Position numbers and translations under genes: made by a program | Shown here: positions 49,852-62,101 of the stretch, piece after piece | Layout of the letters: each line of letters starts with the position of its first letter | Position numbering within the stretch: position 1 is the stretch's first letter | The notes under the pieces: model-generated | The model's input: the letters and a program-made list of their open reading frames with translations, nothing else | Told to the model about the DNA's origin: nothing | Database searches by the model: none | From: Chionis minor | Taxonomy: Eukaryota; Chordata; Aves; Charadriiformes; Chionididae | Direction of reading: 5' to 3' | Assembly: GCA_013398295.1 (NCBI GenBank) | Contig: VZSF01001915.1 | Coordinates: 137,043-201,042 of the forward strand | DNA: 64,000 nucleotides

Positions 49852-50002
49852 AGTGGTGGTGTGGAGTCTGTACCCTTGAACCTATCCAGAAGTCAAATGG
49901 ACAATCTCATCTGAAGTTGATGCTGACCCTGTTTTTAGCAGGAGGTAGGACTACTTGACCTCCAGAGGTCTCTTCCAACTCAAACTGTCCTAAGATTCTA
50001 CA
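49852..50002 (+). mobile_element. CR1 3'-end fragment, plus strand
   Basis: GTGGAGTCTGTACCCTTGAA, then TGCTGACCCTG, AGCAGGAGGTAGGACTACTT, GACCTCCAGAGGTCTCTTCC and a final AAGATTCTAC is the sense-strand CR1 3' UTR. Its last 55 bases are repeated after the N at 50049 because they fall inside the duplicated block. Confidence 0.88.
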
Positions 50003-50150
50003 GTTCTGCTCGTTACTGAAAATTCCCCCTTTCAGGCTGGTGACATAANAGGACTACTTGACCTCCAGAGGTCTCTTCCAATCAAACTGTCCTAAGATTC
50101 TACAGTTCTGCTCGTTACTGAAAATTCCCCCTTTCAGGCTGGTGACATAA
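49947..50150. repeat. 101-bp direct duplication flanking one N
   Basis: The 102 bases at 49947-50048 recur as 101 bases at 50050-50150, with a single one-base difference (CCAACTCAAA against CCAATCAAA near 49978 and 50081). Exactly one ambiguous base separates the copies. A near-perfect overlap on both sides of a lone N is the pattern left when two contigs that should have been merged were joined end to end. A real tandem duplication is possible but less likely. Confidence 0.95.
50049..50049. other. Single ambiguous base (N), probable contig join
   Basis: The only N seen in the window. It sits exactly between the two copies of the duplicated block and so probably marks an assembly gap rather than a miscalled base. 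Confidence 0.85.
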
Positions 50151-52971
50151 CACAAGCACGTATTAAACTCCTTGTTTCTTAATATTGTAAGAATCAGATA
50201 CTTTTCACTGTAGACTCAGATGCAGATTCATGCCAGACTCAGGCACCTTGACTTAGTCACACAACTGCCCTGTCGCCTTTCCCAGCCAATAAAGCCAGAG
50301 GTCTAAGGTAAAGATTTCCGCATCCAGAAAATGCCTTTCTCTCTCTGCTGACTCTATGGGCAACCTAGAGTACTTGCACTTCTAATTCATGCACCTTAGT
50401 TTGTTGTCTATAGCTATGTGGGATGAATTCAGGCCTCAGCATGTATTTTCAATTTGTCTCTGATAGTAGACATTTACCTTCTTTCGACAGTAAGTGACTA
50501 TGCCTCTCAGACACGTGAACCCAATAGAAGAATAAAGTAGGAGCCTAAGGAGCATTTAGTTCAAAGGAAGCCAGAGGATTTGCAAAACATTGCTGGAAGT
50601 GGGATACCGTGTTTTAATTCCAAGAATTAGTGGTAATTTGAAAAACTGGCCCCACAGAGATCAGTGGTAAAACTCTGAGACAGCTTTGAGCCACATAAAA
50701 AGAGCTGCTTTTCAGCAGGGTTACTTTGGGAAGGAAATTCAGAATAATCAACAATTTGCATTTGAGATAGTATTAAAATCAAGGGCCTCCTTTGACAGTT
50801 TTGCTTTTCAAAGACCTCTAAGTTCATGCGGTTCATCGCCTTGTTACTGTGCGCTACAGTTCAGCAGTGGAGGAAGAATGAAGGAGATAAAGAGATTTTA
50901 CAGATGAATTGTTTTTACATGAAGGCAAATACCACATTTTCCTTTTAAAGCAATTGTTATTTTATCCCATAGATGCTGTTATTTACAGTGGCTCAAATAG
51001 TTTACATTCAAGACTAAAGCTTAGCAAGATCAACTTGCTTCTCTACAACCAAACAAAACAGTGTAACGGTTTACCAGTGAAACTCTTTATGCAGGGATTG
51101 CCATGCAAACCGTTTGCTCAGGCAATAGAAAATAGAAAACCACTACTGCAGCACTCCATTTTGGAATGGATTTTGGTTATTGGAGTTGTGTTGTGTTATC
51201 TGTGGTCTGAAAAGTCCTTAGTAAGGTGCAGAGCTGGTGGTCACCCTGGTTGAATTCACTACGGTGCAAAAGGCACAGTGACTGGACCCTCTTCTTATTC
51301 AAAGGCCCATTGGGAAAAATACACTTTGCTAGCTCTCTGCACAGAGGTGAACTGCGCACTGCATACTCTAGACGTAAGTATGAAGCAGTCTATAATGCAA
51401 CATTTTGGCAAAATTTCCCAAGTATACAAGAAAGCCATGAGAAAAATCAGGCATCCTTTTCATTTATGTAAATGCTTTCATTTCATGCAAGTCCTGGCGA
51501 AATCCCAAGCATTCTGTATGATAATTCATATTCACTTGCAAAATCTTTATGTCCTTAGCAAGACTGGCACATAAATAATTCTAGAGTACAGTTCTTGGAA
51601 ATGATTATCTATAGTAGTAATGTTTTAAGACTTGGGACACATTCAATTAAAGCTTCATATAGTTTCCATACCAAAGAAATCCTAGCAAAGCTGAATAAAT
51701 AGTAATGGAGAAAATGTTTCCAGCCTACACTAACTTATAGTATGGCTCCTTTACACTGCCTTAGAGGTGTAAAGAGACCTTAAAAAGGTTTAAACGAACT
51801 GTTAATGCAGGACATAAAGGACATTAGCATAAATGAGAATCAGCTTGATGAATATTAGGGCATTAAACTATTGTCTGGATTACTTGGCTTCAGAAATTTG
51901 AAGAAGGATTAGGAATCCAATTTTGACTTTGAAAATTATTAAGCTTTTTCCTCTACTTTACTTCTTATTTCATCTTTTCTTCTCAGTCGTGAACTGTGGT
52001 TGCTTCTATGTTCTGTGGCTCGGCTTCAGAGGAAGGGAAGGGAGAATGATGTTACTCCAAGCAGTTCAATATCCTAGTTCCTGGATACCCTGTCAAGACC
52101 TGCAGTATAGGTTCAGGCTGTGGATTTCAACCTACTTACTGCCTAAAAGAACGCTTGAACTTATTGACCAAGAGGAGTGTAAATCCGTTACCCCATGTTT
52201 TGTTCTGAATTTGGTGTTATCTGAATGAATCAAGAGCAGACTAGTAAATCAGACTCCTCTGAAGGCTTATGTGGGATTTCCCTGCTCACCCCTGAAATAC
52301 CAGAAGGTTGGATGTGTTACTTTCACCTGTCTTGCCAGGCCCAGGACTTCTGATTTTGTATGAGAATTTAGGTCCTCTGACGGATTCAATGATACTATAG
52401 CTCAGGGTAGAAGAAGTCAGTCCTGTGATTGGAAGAGTAACCAAGGCAGGACCGAAGTGAGAAGTCAGGGTGGTAGCAAGAGTCGGGGTTTGAGGCAGGA
52501 GTGGAGCAGAGATAGGGAGTGAAGAAAGGCCTCAGCAGTTAGTGAAAGCTAAAGCTAATTTAGGAAGTGCCAGTGCACTTTGGCTGGGTTAAGTATTGCC
52601 GTGAATGATGGACCTTCTACAATAATCCTGTAAATCTCTCCTCCAAATTTGTATGGATTGTATGAATTGGTTCTTTTCTGGGAACAGAATTCTCCCTCAT
52701 CCCTAAAGTTTAGTTAAAACTCTGGACACAAGACTCTGGACACAACACGTGCCTCCAGGTTTCAGAAGAAACACCAAATCCTTCAGTCCATCTGGGAATT
52801 TATTATTCAGCTACAAAGGGACTAATAGGATCTCTGAGGTTAGGACTTGATATCTGGGTTCAGTGAAGTTGCCCATTTCGACTCATCAGAGAAAACTTCA
52901 GGAGGACGTCCTGAGGGAGAAAAAAGGTCTTGAAGACTGGGATATTTCAAAGGTTAAAAGACAGCAGTCTG
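50151..52971. other. Non-coding DNA, no gene recognised
   Basis: Unique sequence. A 14-bp unit (ACTCTGGACACAAG/C) occurs twice at 52719-52746. A purine-rich stretch with repeated GTCAGGG and GGAG-like motifs lies at about 52405-52520. Open frames at 50909-51574 (up to 114 codons) have no recognisable similarity. Confidence 0.5.
52719..52746. repeat. 14-bp tandem duplication
   Basis: ACTCTGGACACAAG at 52719-52732 is followed directly by ACTCTGGACACAAC at 52733-52746. One base differs. Confidence 0.88.
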
Positions 52972-53025
52972 AAAAGCCTCTGTGGAAAGAAAAGCCTTTG
53001 CGGAAATAAAAGCCTTTGCCATTTG
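52972..53025. repeat. 18-bp tandem repeat, three copies
   Basis: AAAAGCCTCTGTGGAAAG, AAAAGCCTTTGCGGAAAT and AAAAGCCTTTGCCATTTG follow without gaps at 52972, 52990 and 53008. The unit is a multiple of three, so the frame open across it shows a KSLCG-type periodic peptide. That is a consequence of the repeat and not evidence of coding. Confidence 0.92.
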
Positions 53026-56000
53026 GAAAGCACAGAGACCAATTTCTGGGCTTCACGGAAAGATTTGAAGGTTCACTGGGCTTTGGGGACACAGTTAGGG
53101 AACATACGCAGAGTTCATAGATAGACCAAAATAAATAGATGTAATAGCATAAATAAATAATTACATTTGATACATGGTCTTTGAATACATAATTCTTTGG
53201 ACATAAATCCTGCCAAAATACCGGTGGAGGTAGGAATGGGAGCCAGTATCAGGGCGTGGGAATTGTGTTGTTCATTTGCCAACGTGAAAGAGAAAGGTGT
53301 ACAGGAACCAGGTGGAAGCAAGGAGTTTCTACTTACACTCAGGTAAGAGTCCTGGGTTGAATAAGAACCCATTCCTGGCCTTTGTAGCTTTAAACGTGCT
53401 CTTGGATTGGGTTGTACTATTACATTTCTTGGTCAAGAGTCATTCATGGATGCTCTTGAAAGACCAATAGCTCTGGTATGTTGACATGAGCTATTACTGT
53501 TAATACCAAAAAGTATGGAATAATATGGCTTCTAACTGACATGGAGAGGACAACACATGCCAGTGGTACCTCATTCCTGACTCTGTTGGCTCATGGAAAT
53601 GGTTAGTTTGTTGGTTGTATAGAATCTGGTGGCTCATGTGGGTGAGCAGTCCTTGCTGCTTATTGGTGCTCCCTTTCTTGAGGCAAATTCATGGATAGGC
53701 CTTATCTGTGAAAGCGGGAGGTGAACAACAATACCAAGTGGGTGAATGCCCCTCATCTGTATATATTTTGTTCTGTTTGGGTCATCAATACATATGCAAA
53801 AGACAGTAAGTTTTTAATTTCCTAGGGACTGGTCTCACAAAGTGAAGAAAGCTCACCCGCCCCTCTCTTCCAGGAGACCCGGTGTGTTGTGATGATGTTC
53901 AAAATTGCACTACCTGTAGGAGTCATCCAAATCCTTTTGTGTCTTGTGTTTTTCTTTCCCATTTGCATCATTATGGCTACTGCTACTCTTACTTTTCTAC
54001 AGTCCCTAAAAATCACGTTAATTCATTTTAGGCATAATGCCACAAAATCATTTTATGGCAAACAATTTGACTTCTCAGTCTATCTGCATCCCAACTAGAG
54101 CTTATCCATGCAGTATGTGAACTGTCAACACCAGCTTCATGTAATTTCTGGAATCAAGAGGTGGGAGCACTGAAAACCTTGCCATTGGCTGTAAAACCTA
54201 GTCTGCAGAAGGAGAGGTGATTCCTAAGGAGCTGATGAAGAGACTGACCAGGAGTTGAGGTGACAGCTGCAACTTGCGAAATATCATTTATCTTTTCTGT
54301 CCCTGTGTTGCTAATGGGTCTGGAGACACTGACCCACTGATTCACTCTTCTGCTCTACAGATAAATTTAAATATTCACTAGTATCAGTTATGGAATGTAT
54401 ATGTCCCATTCTTACCCCACTGGGGAGAAATCCCTTGTGGTTCTCTTTGACTCACTTAATACCTAACAATGCTCATACAGCGAGTAAGGACATGCCGGAG
54501 GAGCCCCTTCCTACAAGCCATCAGGAAGCATGTCCTCTGCTAGAGACCGTAGGTCTGGACCTTCCCAGGAAGACCTGGAGCTTCATTTGAACTCTCATCT
54601 AAATCCTCAAGGAAGCCAATAGGCAAAAGAGAAACTTTTCTCAGAAATATGAAAGTAAGTCTTCTAAACTTAATTTATTACCTTGAATTGGATGAGTCAG
54701 GGTTTGTTTGGTTTTGGTGTTGGGTTTTTTTTCCTTGTTTGTATGGTTGTTGGGTTTTTTTGCAAGAAGAAAATGAAAATGTGTTATGTTGGGTGAATCT
54801 AAGTTTGGGGTTTTTTTCCTCTTTAACAAACAAATCAACATTCTCTTCCAACCAGTTATTTACCCAGGACACTCCTATAATCATGGCTTATTCATAACAG
54901 ACATTTAAAGTAGTTCAAAAACAGGCAACAGAATATTAAGGAGAAAGTCATCCTTAGTGTAGTTCATGAAACTGAAGTAGTTCATTCCCAGGTAAAGCCC
55001 AACACAGATCTACAAGTCCATGATGACCTAGGAAGCTTGTCAGACTCTATCTGACAAACTGGAAGTCATCAGTGCTGAAAGACTCTCAGGGTGCAAGTCC
55101 CTTAGGGAGCCATGGCTGTGAAAATCCTTCGGAAGGAGAACGAACTGAAAACCTTCTATTTATAAAAAAGAAAACAAGAAAAAAAGCCAAGAAGAAGGAA
55201 TTCTATTTTAAAACAACTGCCATCATCCAGACCCTGCCCACCATCCTTCTAAAACATACAGCGATAACAAAAGACAGCGTTGCTGTGTTTTTCATTTCTA
55301 GGTCCCAGAGGGTCACTGTGAATTATGAAAATTATGGTGATGTGTTTGATTCCAGGAAAGTCTTTGTACTGAATTAAAAATGCAGTAAAAGCTAATTGGA
55401 GTTGATACATCTCCTGCTGGATTAATTTTGAATCAGGTACTGTAATATATTGACATTGTTTTAGTGATCAAGATGTTCTCTAAACTTAAAGTGTTTCCCA
55501 GGGAATAATTACAGCTTGGAGGAAGGAAGAAAAGACTGTCAAGGATTAAAAGCACTGGGTATTTTTGCTATGGCTTATGTGACTTACAGAACAAGCAAAA
55601 GTGTTTGCTTGAGTAACTGAGGAACCTTTGAAAATATTTGAAAAGATCCCATGATCATTAGCTATGGATGGCTGGAAGAAAAATATTCAGTTCAAGGAAA
55701 TTGTTGAGGTTGGGAGTGCCTCTTACTTTATTTTGCAGAAAGATGGACATTTTTTAATGCTTCCATGACAGAAAGGAGGAGAAGGATCCAGGTGACGTGG
55801 GAGAGAGCAGCACAAGCACACAACCGGCTTCGATCGGCACAGGCTCTCACTGTGTTCCCAGTCCTGTTCTGCCCTCAACCCTCTCACTGATGCTTTGGCA
55901 GGGGGAATCGTCTTTGGATTTGAAGAGGATTTTTCTCTCAGTCCTGAGAGAGTGTAATCAAACCTGTGTTTCTGTTTTTGCTTGTTTTTCACAAATTTAC

Positions 56001-59000
56001 CAATGAGATGTTTCTTATGAACAGACTTTTCTTAGAATGGACCTGATCCATTAGCTGTTGATGGCTGGGAGGCTTCACCAGAGATCTGCTACCTGTGGGG
56101 CTCCTGCCAAGTGCCTCCAAAGGGACTGTGGCACCCTTCTTTTCTACCCAAACACACTACTGCCTCCTTTCCCTCATGCGCCCTCCTGCATTCACAAATT
56201 AGTTTTTTCCAATCTTGTGCCAGGGAAGCTAGAAGACACAAAGCAACGGAATGACTTATTTTAGACAGTGTTGCTATGTGCGTGCACTTTCCAAGATTTT
56301 GATTTCCTGTGTGAAAATTTAAGATTTTATGACATGTGAGTATAAATATCACTCTCCTTCCTACACACTGACAAAGCCAGACTTCATGTCAGAAAGAAAG
56401 AGCTTTTAATCTTGTTTGTTTTGGGATGGAGGAGGGCACAGAGGCGCGTGAGCTGCTTGCCACGGAGCTGGAGGGAGGAGACCTGCGTGGGTCAGGAGGG
56501 AAATAGCAAAAGCTGAAGGAAAATGTCAAGGAGTGCAAGGATGGCACTTTATCCAAAGGGAAGACAGGAATCAGTGGGGGCCAGCTTGGTACCTAGGAGA
56601 TGGAGGTACATGGCTTCTACCACCTCTTTATGGTACAATACAATTAAGCTACAGTGGGACTTATGCCTTTTTAAAACACCCCATATTAAGAAATTGTATG
56701 TATTAAAAAAAATAAAAGAAAAGGAAAAAAAAAAGAAAAAAAAGAGTTGTGTCAGTATTAGATATCCATTCAGGTTAATCTGCTGATAACCAGCAGCAGA
56801 ATCCCAGCAATGGACCCATCAGGTTTCTCTAACCCTTTGCTGTTGGTATGGGATTGTTCCTGAGAACTTGTCTTTGCTGGTGAATTCTTCAATGGCACAC
56901 TTAACCTGATGAGATATTCACCACCTTCTCTGGGAGTAAGTTCGCAAGACACTCATGACAGGTTGGCAAAATATTTAATTGCAGTGTGTGAGAGACGTCT
57001 GTATTTGACCACAAACTCATTTCACATACTGTAACTTATTGGTTGGCCAACAGATGGTAGCAATTTTTGGCTACTATGGACCTGGGATGTGTACAAACTG
57101 GTCAGCAAAGAAAAGGTCCCTATCCTACAAATAATTCTAAAAGTCCTTCAGCCTCATCACTATTGAAATAAAAAACAGTGACTGAAATGGTAATGGATCA
57201 TGATCATTTTAATACCTATTAAACTATGCATCATTTTCAGAAAGATGCTTACCTGCAACTATGTAATCAGGTATTATCTAAAATAGTTTAGAAGATACAA
57301 AAAATAGATGAAGACCCTCAAAGCTTGTGGGAAGCACTGGATACTAACTTGTTTTCCCAATTTGCTTTAAAATAATCTAGTTCACAGACATGCAAACCAA
57401 GTGGTAATTAACAAACTTGAACAAAATGTCCCCTTCTATAAATCAAAATTATTCAACACAGATATTAATTGCAAATTTAGCCTTTTTTCTGTTCATGAAT
57501 ATATTTGTTATGCATAAATAATTTATGAAAACAGATTCTAGTCTGAGTTGCTTGTAAGATTATTATATCTGTAAAATCTCTACCTGTGCAGCACAATTAT
57601 CCAATAATTCACACAGATATCGTCTCTTCTCCCTTGAAATGAGATTGTGACTTTAAAAACAAAATAATATGGAGAAAAGTATAGGGATAATTGCAGTGTT
57701 GGCATCAGTTACAGGAATAAATCACATGCACTAAAATTTGAGGAAAGTATGAAGATTCGTGATTATCATGACAAATACCCACAGCTGTGTGAGAATTTAT
57801 AAGCATGACATATTATAAAAGCACAAATAGCAGGAAACACTACTTATTTCTTTTATTCACAAAAGTATTCTTGGATCACAGCATTATTGTAAGTGCCCAT
57901 TCTCACAATGATACAATTTCCTGTTTGAATCTCTGAGCGAATGAACGGCATTAATTGTGACTGTTTGTCTGCTTCCAAAAATTATTAGACAAGATAATAT
58001 CCAAGCTTTATATTCACTTGAATAGATGCTGCAGTCTGCACCCCCTGTCCTTTCTCTGTCCTTTCAGAGCATCTCTTTTTCTGAGGAAAAAGAGACAAGC
58101 TGCTCTTTCCATTTTTATTGCTGAGAGCCATTCGCCCATCAACAACTCTGCACCTTTTAACCCTCGTGATGTGATGTTGATGGAGCTGACACTTAAAAAT
58201 AAATTCTGTTTGGCCATTGGGGAGCTTCCTGTGGCGATGGAGATGACAGAGCCTTTTGCAGGACGCTGCTTTTGAATCTGCTGGTGAGGGGAAGCCCTTG
58301 TTGTCTGGTATCTAACAGCATTTGGGTTCAAATGTGAAATCCCTGGGCTCATTCTGGATTCCTTGTGTGTAGGAGGCACAGCCGCTAGAGTGCTTGGGAG
58401 GGAGCAAAATCGAGGGGAAGAAACTCACTTGGCATAAAGCCTTGTTTACCCAGTCTCGTGGAACAAACAAGCAAACAAAAAACACTGTCCAAAACAAACC
58501 CCACTGTGTAACCCACTGTTTGCACTGAGAGTTCAGAATATCTATTGGCTTTGAGTTCAGTGATTTGAAGTGAGAATTTATAGGAATGCCCTTAGACAGT
58601 GAGTCTTTCTTTAATACACTAATTATTCTAACTAAACTTGCTGTGATATGGGACTTAATGCTGCTTATTTCATGATCTTTCTTTTCTAGCACAATGGCCC
58701 TCTGAACAGGTGGAGGGGATTTTATCCAGCACATCTTTGGTTGTTAGCCAGCACGTTCTTGCTCTTCCAGACGTGAAAATATTTACGTATTAGTACTAGG
58801 AAATAACATCTTTCACTTTTAAGAAAATTTGTAAAATGTCTCACTAACAGCTTATCATGTAGTCCTTTCCAGCAAAAATCAGTACAGGAAAACACACCTC
58901 CATCTTGCATTCAGTGCCCCTAGCTAACAGCAGTATCTTAATGTTAACTCTTTGTCACTGGGGGTCAATTTTTCCCAGCACAGCACCTAAGTGCAAAATG

Positions 59001-59265
59001 CATTAGTGCAAATGTCTGAACTCCAAACCCATCTGGCACTAGGAGCTATAAAATATTGCCATATTTGTCTACAGTAGATTTTAACAGACTTTCTGGACAA
59101 TATCATTTAAAAAACATTGTTGTGCAATGGAATTAATTAACACAAGTAACATGTACAACATAAATTTTTATTGTTTCTTATATGCCATAAAATTTCCAAG
59201 ACAGAAGCACCTGGTAAAACCATACCGTCTGACTGGGCATGGCATTAGGAAGGCCTAGGTGGGAG
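53026..59265. other. Long non-coding stretch, no gene recognised
   Basis: About 6.2 kb of AT-rich DNA without a recognised gene. A G/T-rich stretch with repeated TGGGTTTTTTT phrases lies at 54700-54822. An A-rich tract lies at 56704-56745. The interval 57850-58010 is rich in AT with homeobox-like TAAT/ATTA cores and could be a conserved element, but this cannot be tested here. Open frames up to 140 codons (58312-58734, minus) match nothing known to me. Confidence 0.5.
56704..56745. repeat. A-rich low-complexity tract
   Basis: Runs of A broken by single T or G bases. Simple sequence. The open frame across it encodes only a lysine-rich string. Confidence 0.85.
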
Positions 59266-59325
59266 CAGATGGAAAGTCTGAGGATGAAATAAGAACAGAT
59301 GGGAAGTCTGAAGGTGAAATTTGAA
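59266..59325. repeat. 30-bp tandem duplication
   Basis: The unit starting CAGATGGAAAGTCTGAGGAT at 59266 is repeated from 59296 as CAGATGGGAAGTCTGAAGGT, with a few substitutions. Two copies only. Confidence 0.88.
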
Positions 59326-61079
59326 CTTAGGTATTTCAAAGTTCATGTGGCTGAACATAAAGTCCCATTAAATATGCTCCGATAAAGAGTTAAACTGACG
59401 GGCTCCGCTGTGCCCTCCCTCCTTTTGGATTTCCAGTGTCACTTAGCTGTCAACAATGTTTGTGGCAGTAGTTAAAAAATCACTTTTCTTGCCTCTGCCT
59501 GCTCATTTCAAAACCGAGTTTTTGCCATCCGTTCTGTACCTGGGATTTTACAAAGGCGTTAGTGCTATAAACATGGAAAAGCGTTTCCAGTTTCATACAG
59601 AGCTGATGGCTCTCCCCTATAATTTCCCTCCTCTTCGCTCAGACAATTGGGCAGCCACAGAAAGCCGTGCTGGCAGGGAGGCAGCAATGTGCAGCCAATG
59701 CCAACTCGTGGACAAACTCATGGGGTTATGGAAGATGGCGCTGAGCCTCACTGATGGCTGGTGTCACGAACAAAAAGCCCAGCTCCTGCTAGCATAACTT
59801 CATGCAGCATGCAGTTGGCTCATTTTAATGTGTACAGCTTCTTGGAAAAACTTTCTCTCCTACCGTTTCTCCAGCAGAACAGGTCTGTTGCACTTCTAAC
59901 AGAGAAATGTCATCCAAAAATGTAGGAAAAAATACAATTGCTACCTATACATTAGAAGTAAAACCACAAGGCGGAAAAAACCATCTATGAACCTGTTCCT
60001 TGATGCCTGCTGGAGCTTTTTTCTGCCTTTTTGGGGATTTGGTAAAAGATTCTTCTTTTAGAGTGAATATGTCTCAGTTCGGTGGGGTATTATGAAGACT
60101 GAATTTGAGCGTAGGACCTTGCATGAACAGTATTTGCAAATGTGGACAACTGACAAATAAGGGTCAAGTATCACTATGAAACCAGGATGCTTTGTATGAA
60201 ATTGGTAATTTTAAAACCTGTCAAGCCCTAAGATGTGACTACCAGCAGAGTTTATTTTTTCTGTCTACAACAGACATATAGAGTTCCCAGTTTAAAGCCC
60301 AACATTAGTTGTACAATGCAAATACTCCCTCTGGCTCTGGCTTTTACATTCAAAGGTCAAGGTGGAGTAATACTTTTAATGTTTAAATAGATGGCTCTTT
60401 TCAGACGTTGATAAAGGCACGACAATTTGCCCACTCGTTCTAAAACATTTCTGTAATTTTTTAAATTATTGCCATAGCAGGATATATCTGCTCCAGGATT
60501 TGATGATCATGTGGAAAGTGCCCAGAATGGAGTCTGGCTTACAGTTCAGCAAGTTCCCAGGTCACTTATCTCATGCACATGGCCTGCAGGATATTTGGGA
60601 AGGGCTGGCTGTGCCAAGCCAGGCAGGGCACCCGCATCAAATTTGTGGTGGGCTTCCAAAGCCTAGGAATGATGTCTTTCTCCAGTCCAACAGAGCTTTA
60701 TGCCACAATTATCAAATCTGTCACTCTATTGCCACACCATGTCACCTGGGTCTCAAGGAAGGATTGGCATATTCTGAAATTCTGGAAAGCTCTTGAGTAA
60801 TGATCTGAAAAATGACAGGCTCCCACATGTCCCTACTGTACTTGAGGAAGTGCATTTCCCATGATTAATGGCCTCTCCGCTGTGCACAATGCCTTTTAAG
60901 ATTTTTTTTCCCCGCTGTAAGCCAAACCAAAGAATGTTTCCAGTTTCTCAGGCTCTATTTACCTTCTTTCTCATTAGCAGAGGCTCTCTCCCTCGCTTTC
61001 TGATGATTGTGCACATACTTAAACCCTTCTGACTGTTTTCAGCTGCTGCCGCTGTGTTCCAGAAATCTGACACAGGGGA
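59326..61079. other. Non-coding DNA, no gene recognised
   Basis: Unique sequence. Frames at 59456-59797 (113 codons) and 60500-60800 (98 and 75 codons) are open but have no recognisable similarity and no supporting signals. Confidence 0.5.
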
Positions 61080-61335
61080 ACGCATCACCTCGCCGCCGGC
61101 GTGCAGCCGGCGCTTCCCTTGGACTTCTGCCCGCTGTGTTTCCAGCCCAGTGGCAAACCAGGTAGAACTGTGACCTCAAGGGTTTCGTAGGGACTCATCG
61201 AGCTTGACATGCGTCCCCTGCTTCCGGCCGCTATCTCTGTAGCTGCTTCAGAGGTTCAAAAGTGACAGGCCCCTGGCGGAGCCTGGCACGAAAGGGAAGG
61301 CAGGCTGATGCGGACTGGGGTGGGCAATCAGGCAA
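61080..61335. promoter_or_regulatory. Small CpG-rich patch, function unknown
   Basis: By hand count about 17 CpG dinucleotides fall within roughly 260 bp, far denser than elsewhere in the window. They include CGCCGCCGGCG and GCCGGCGC near 61091-61115. Vertebrate DNA loses CpG unless it is unmethylated or recently inserted. No TATA box, exon or known element was seen. A second, smaller CpG cluster lies at 61686-61775. It could be an unmethylated regulatory element or a promoter of an unannotated RNA; this is inference only. Confidence 0.3.
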
Positions 61336-61461
61336 CAGCCTGAGCAGCCGCTGTAGCTTTTTAACCATGCATGGCCAGAGCACCACAGAACAATGTGCTG
61401 TAACTCCTTGCCTGATTCTCAGCTGCTCAGAACTATCCTGTCTTCAAGGTTGTGATCTTGC

Positions 61462-61481
61462 TTTTTTTTTTTTTTTTTTTT
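61462..61481. repeat. Poly(T) tract, 20 bases
   Basis: An uninterrupted T20. Read on the minus strand it would be a poly(A) run, but no retropseudogene body was recognised next to it. Confidence 0.9.
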
Positions 61482-62075
61482 ACTATAACTGTTCCCTGAT
61501 GACAAAGTAACATATTTTTAGCATAGTTCAAGTATAAGACACTAAAATTATACTACCTCTCATAAGGGTTGCCTCATAAATACAGCATTCTGTTTTCATG
61601 GACACTGGCGTGGGTGTTTCATAAAGTATAATAAACAATTTATTTTGTAATGAAATGACCCAGTAAATTATCTTTGGTTTCAGATCGTGCTCGCAGCTCC
61701 ACTGCGCTCTTTTCGGTGCGGTTTGTAAGCCAGGGCTGTAGAAGGTCACCCCTCCCTTGCTCGCTCCCTAAATATAATTGAAAAGCTGAAATTATTTGAG
61801 AAAAATATAAAACATATCAGCTGAACATTGTGAGGTCCAAGAGTGAGGTACAATATCTCTCCTTGCTTGAATGAAGCAAATGCATTTACTGCTTACCTCC
61901 TGTGTATCTTTTTTAGCCTTGTTGAGCCCAAGTAAAGAGATGCAGCATCTCATCTCAGGCAAGATCTACTGGCACAATGCCCTGTTCAGATTGAGGGGAC
62001 AGTGGCACCATGAGGCTGCACTTGTGGTGTGGTACCAGACCTGTGCGCCAGTAGCGGGTGCCACTGAGAGGGTGA

Positions 62076-62101
62076 GGGATGATGTGGAGGGATGATGTGG
62101 A
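62076..62101. repeat. 13-bp tandem duplication
   Basis: GGGATGATGTGGA occurs twice in direct succession (62076-62088, 62089-62101), followed by a partial third unit. Confidence 0.88.

Noticed and set aside
54700..54822. G/T-rich stretch with repeated TGGGTTTTTTT phrases
   Set aside because: Irregular low-complexity DNA, not a telomere-type array because no exact TTAGGG tandem units are present.
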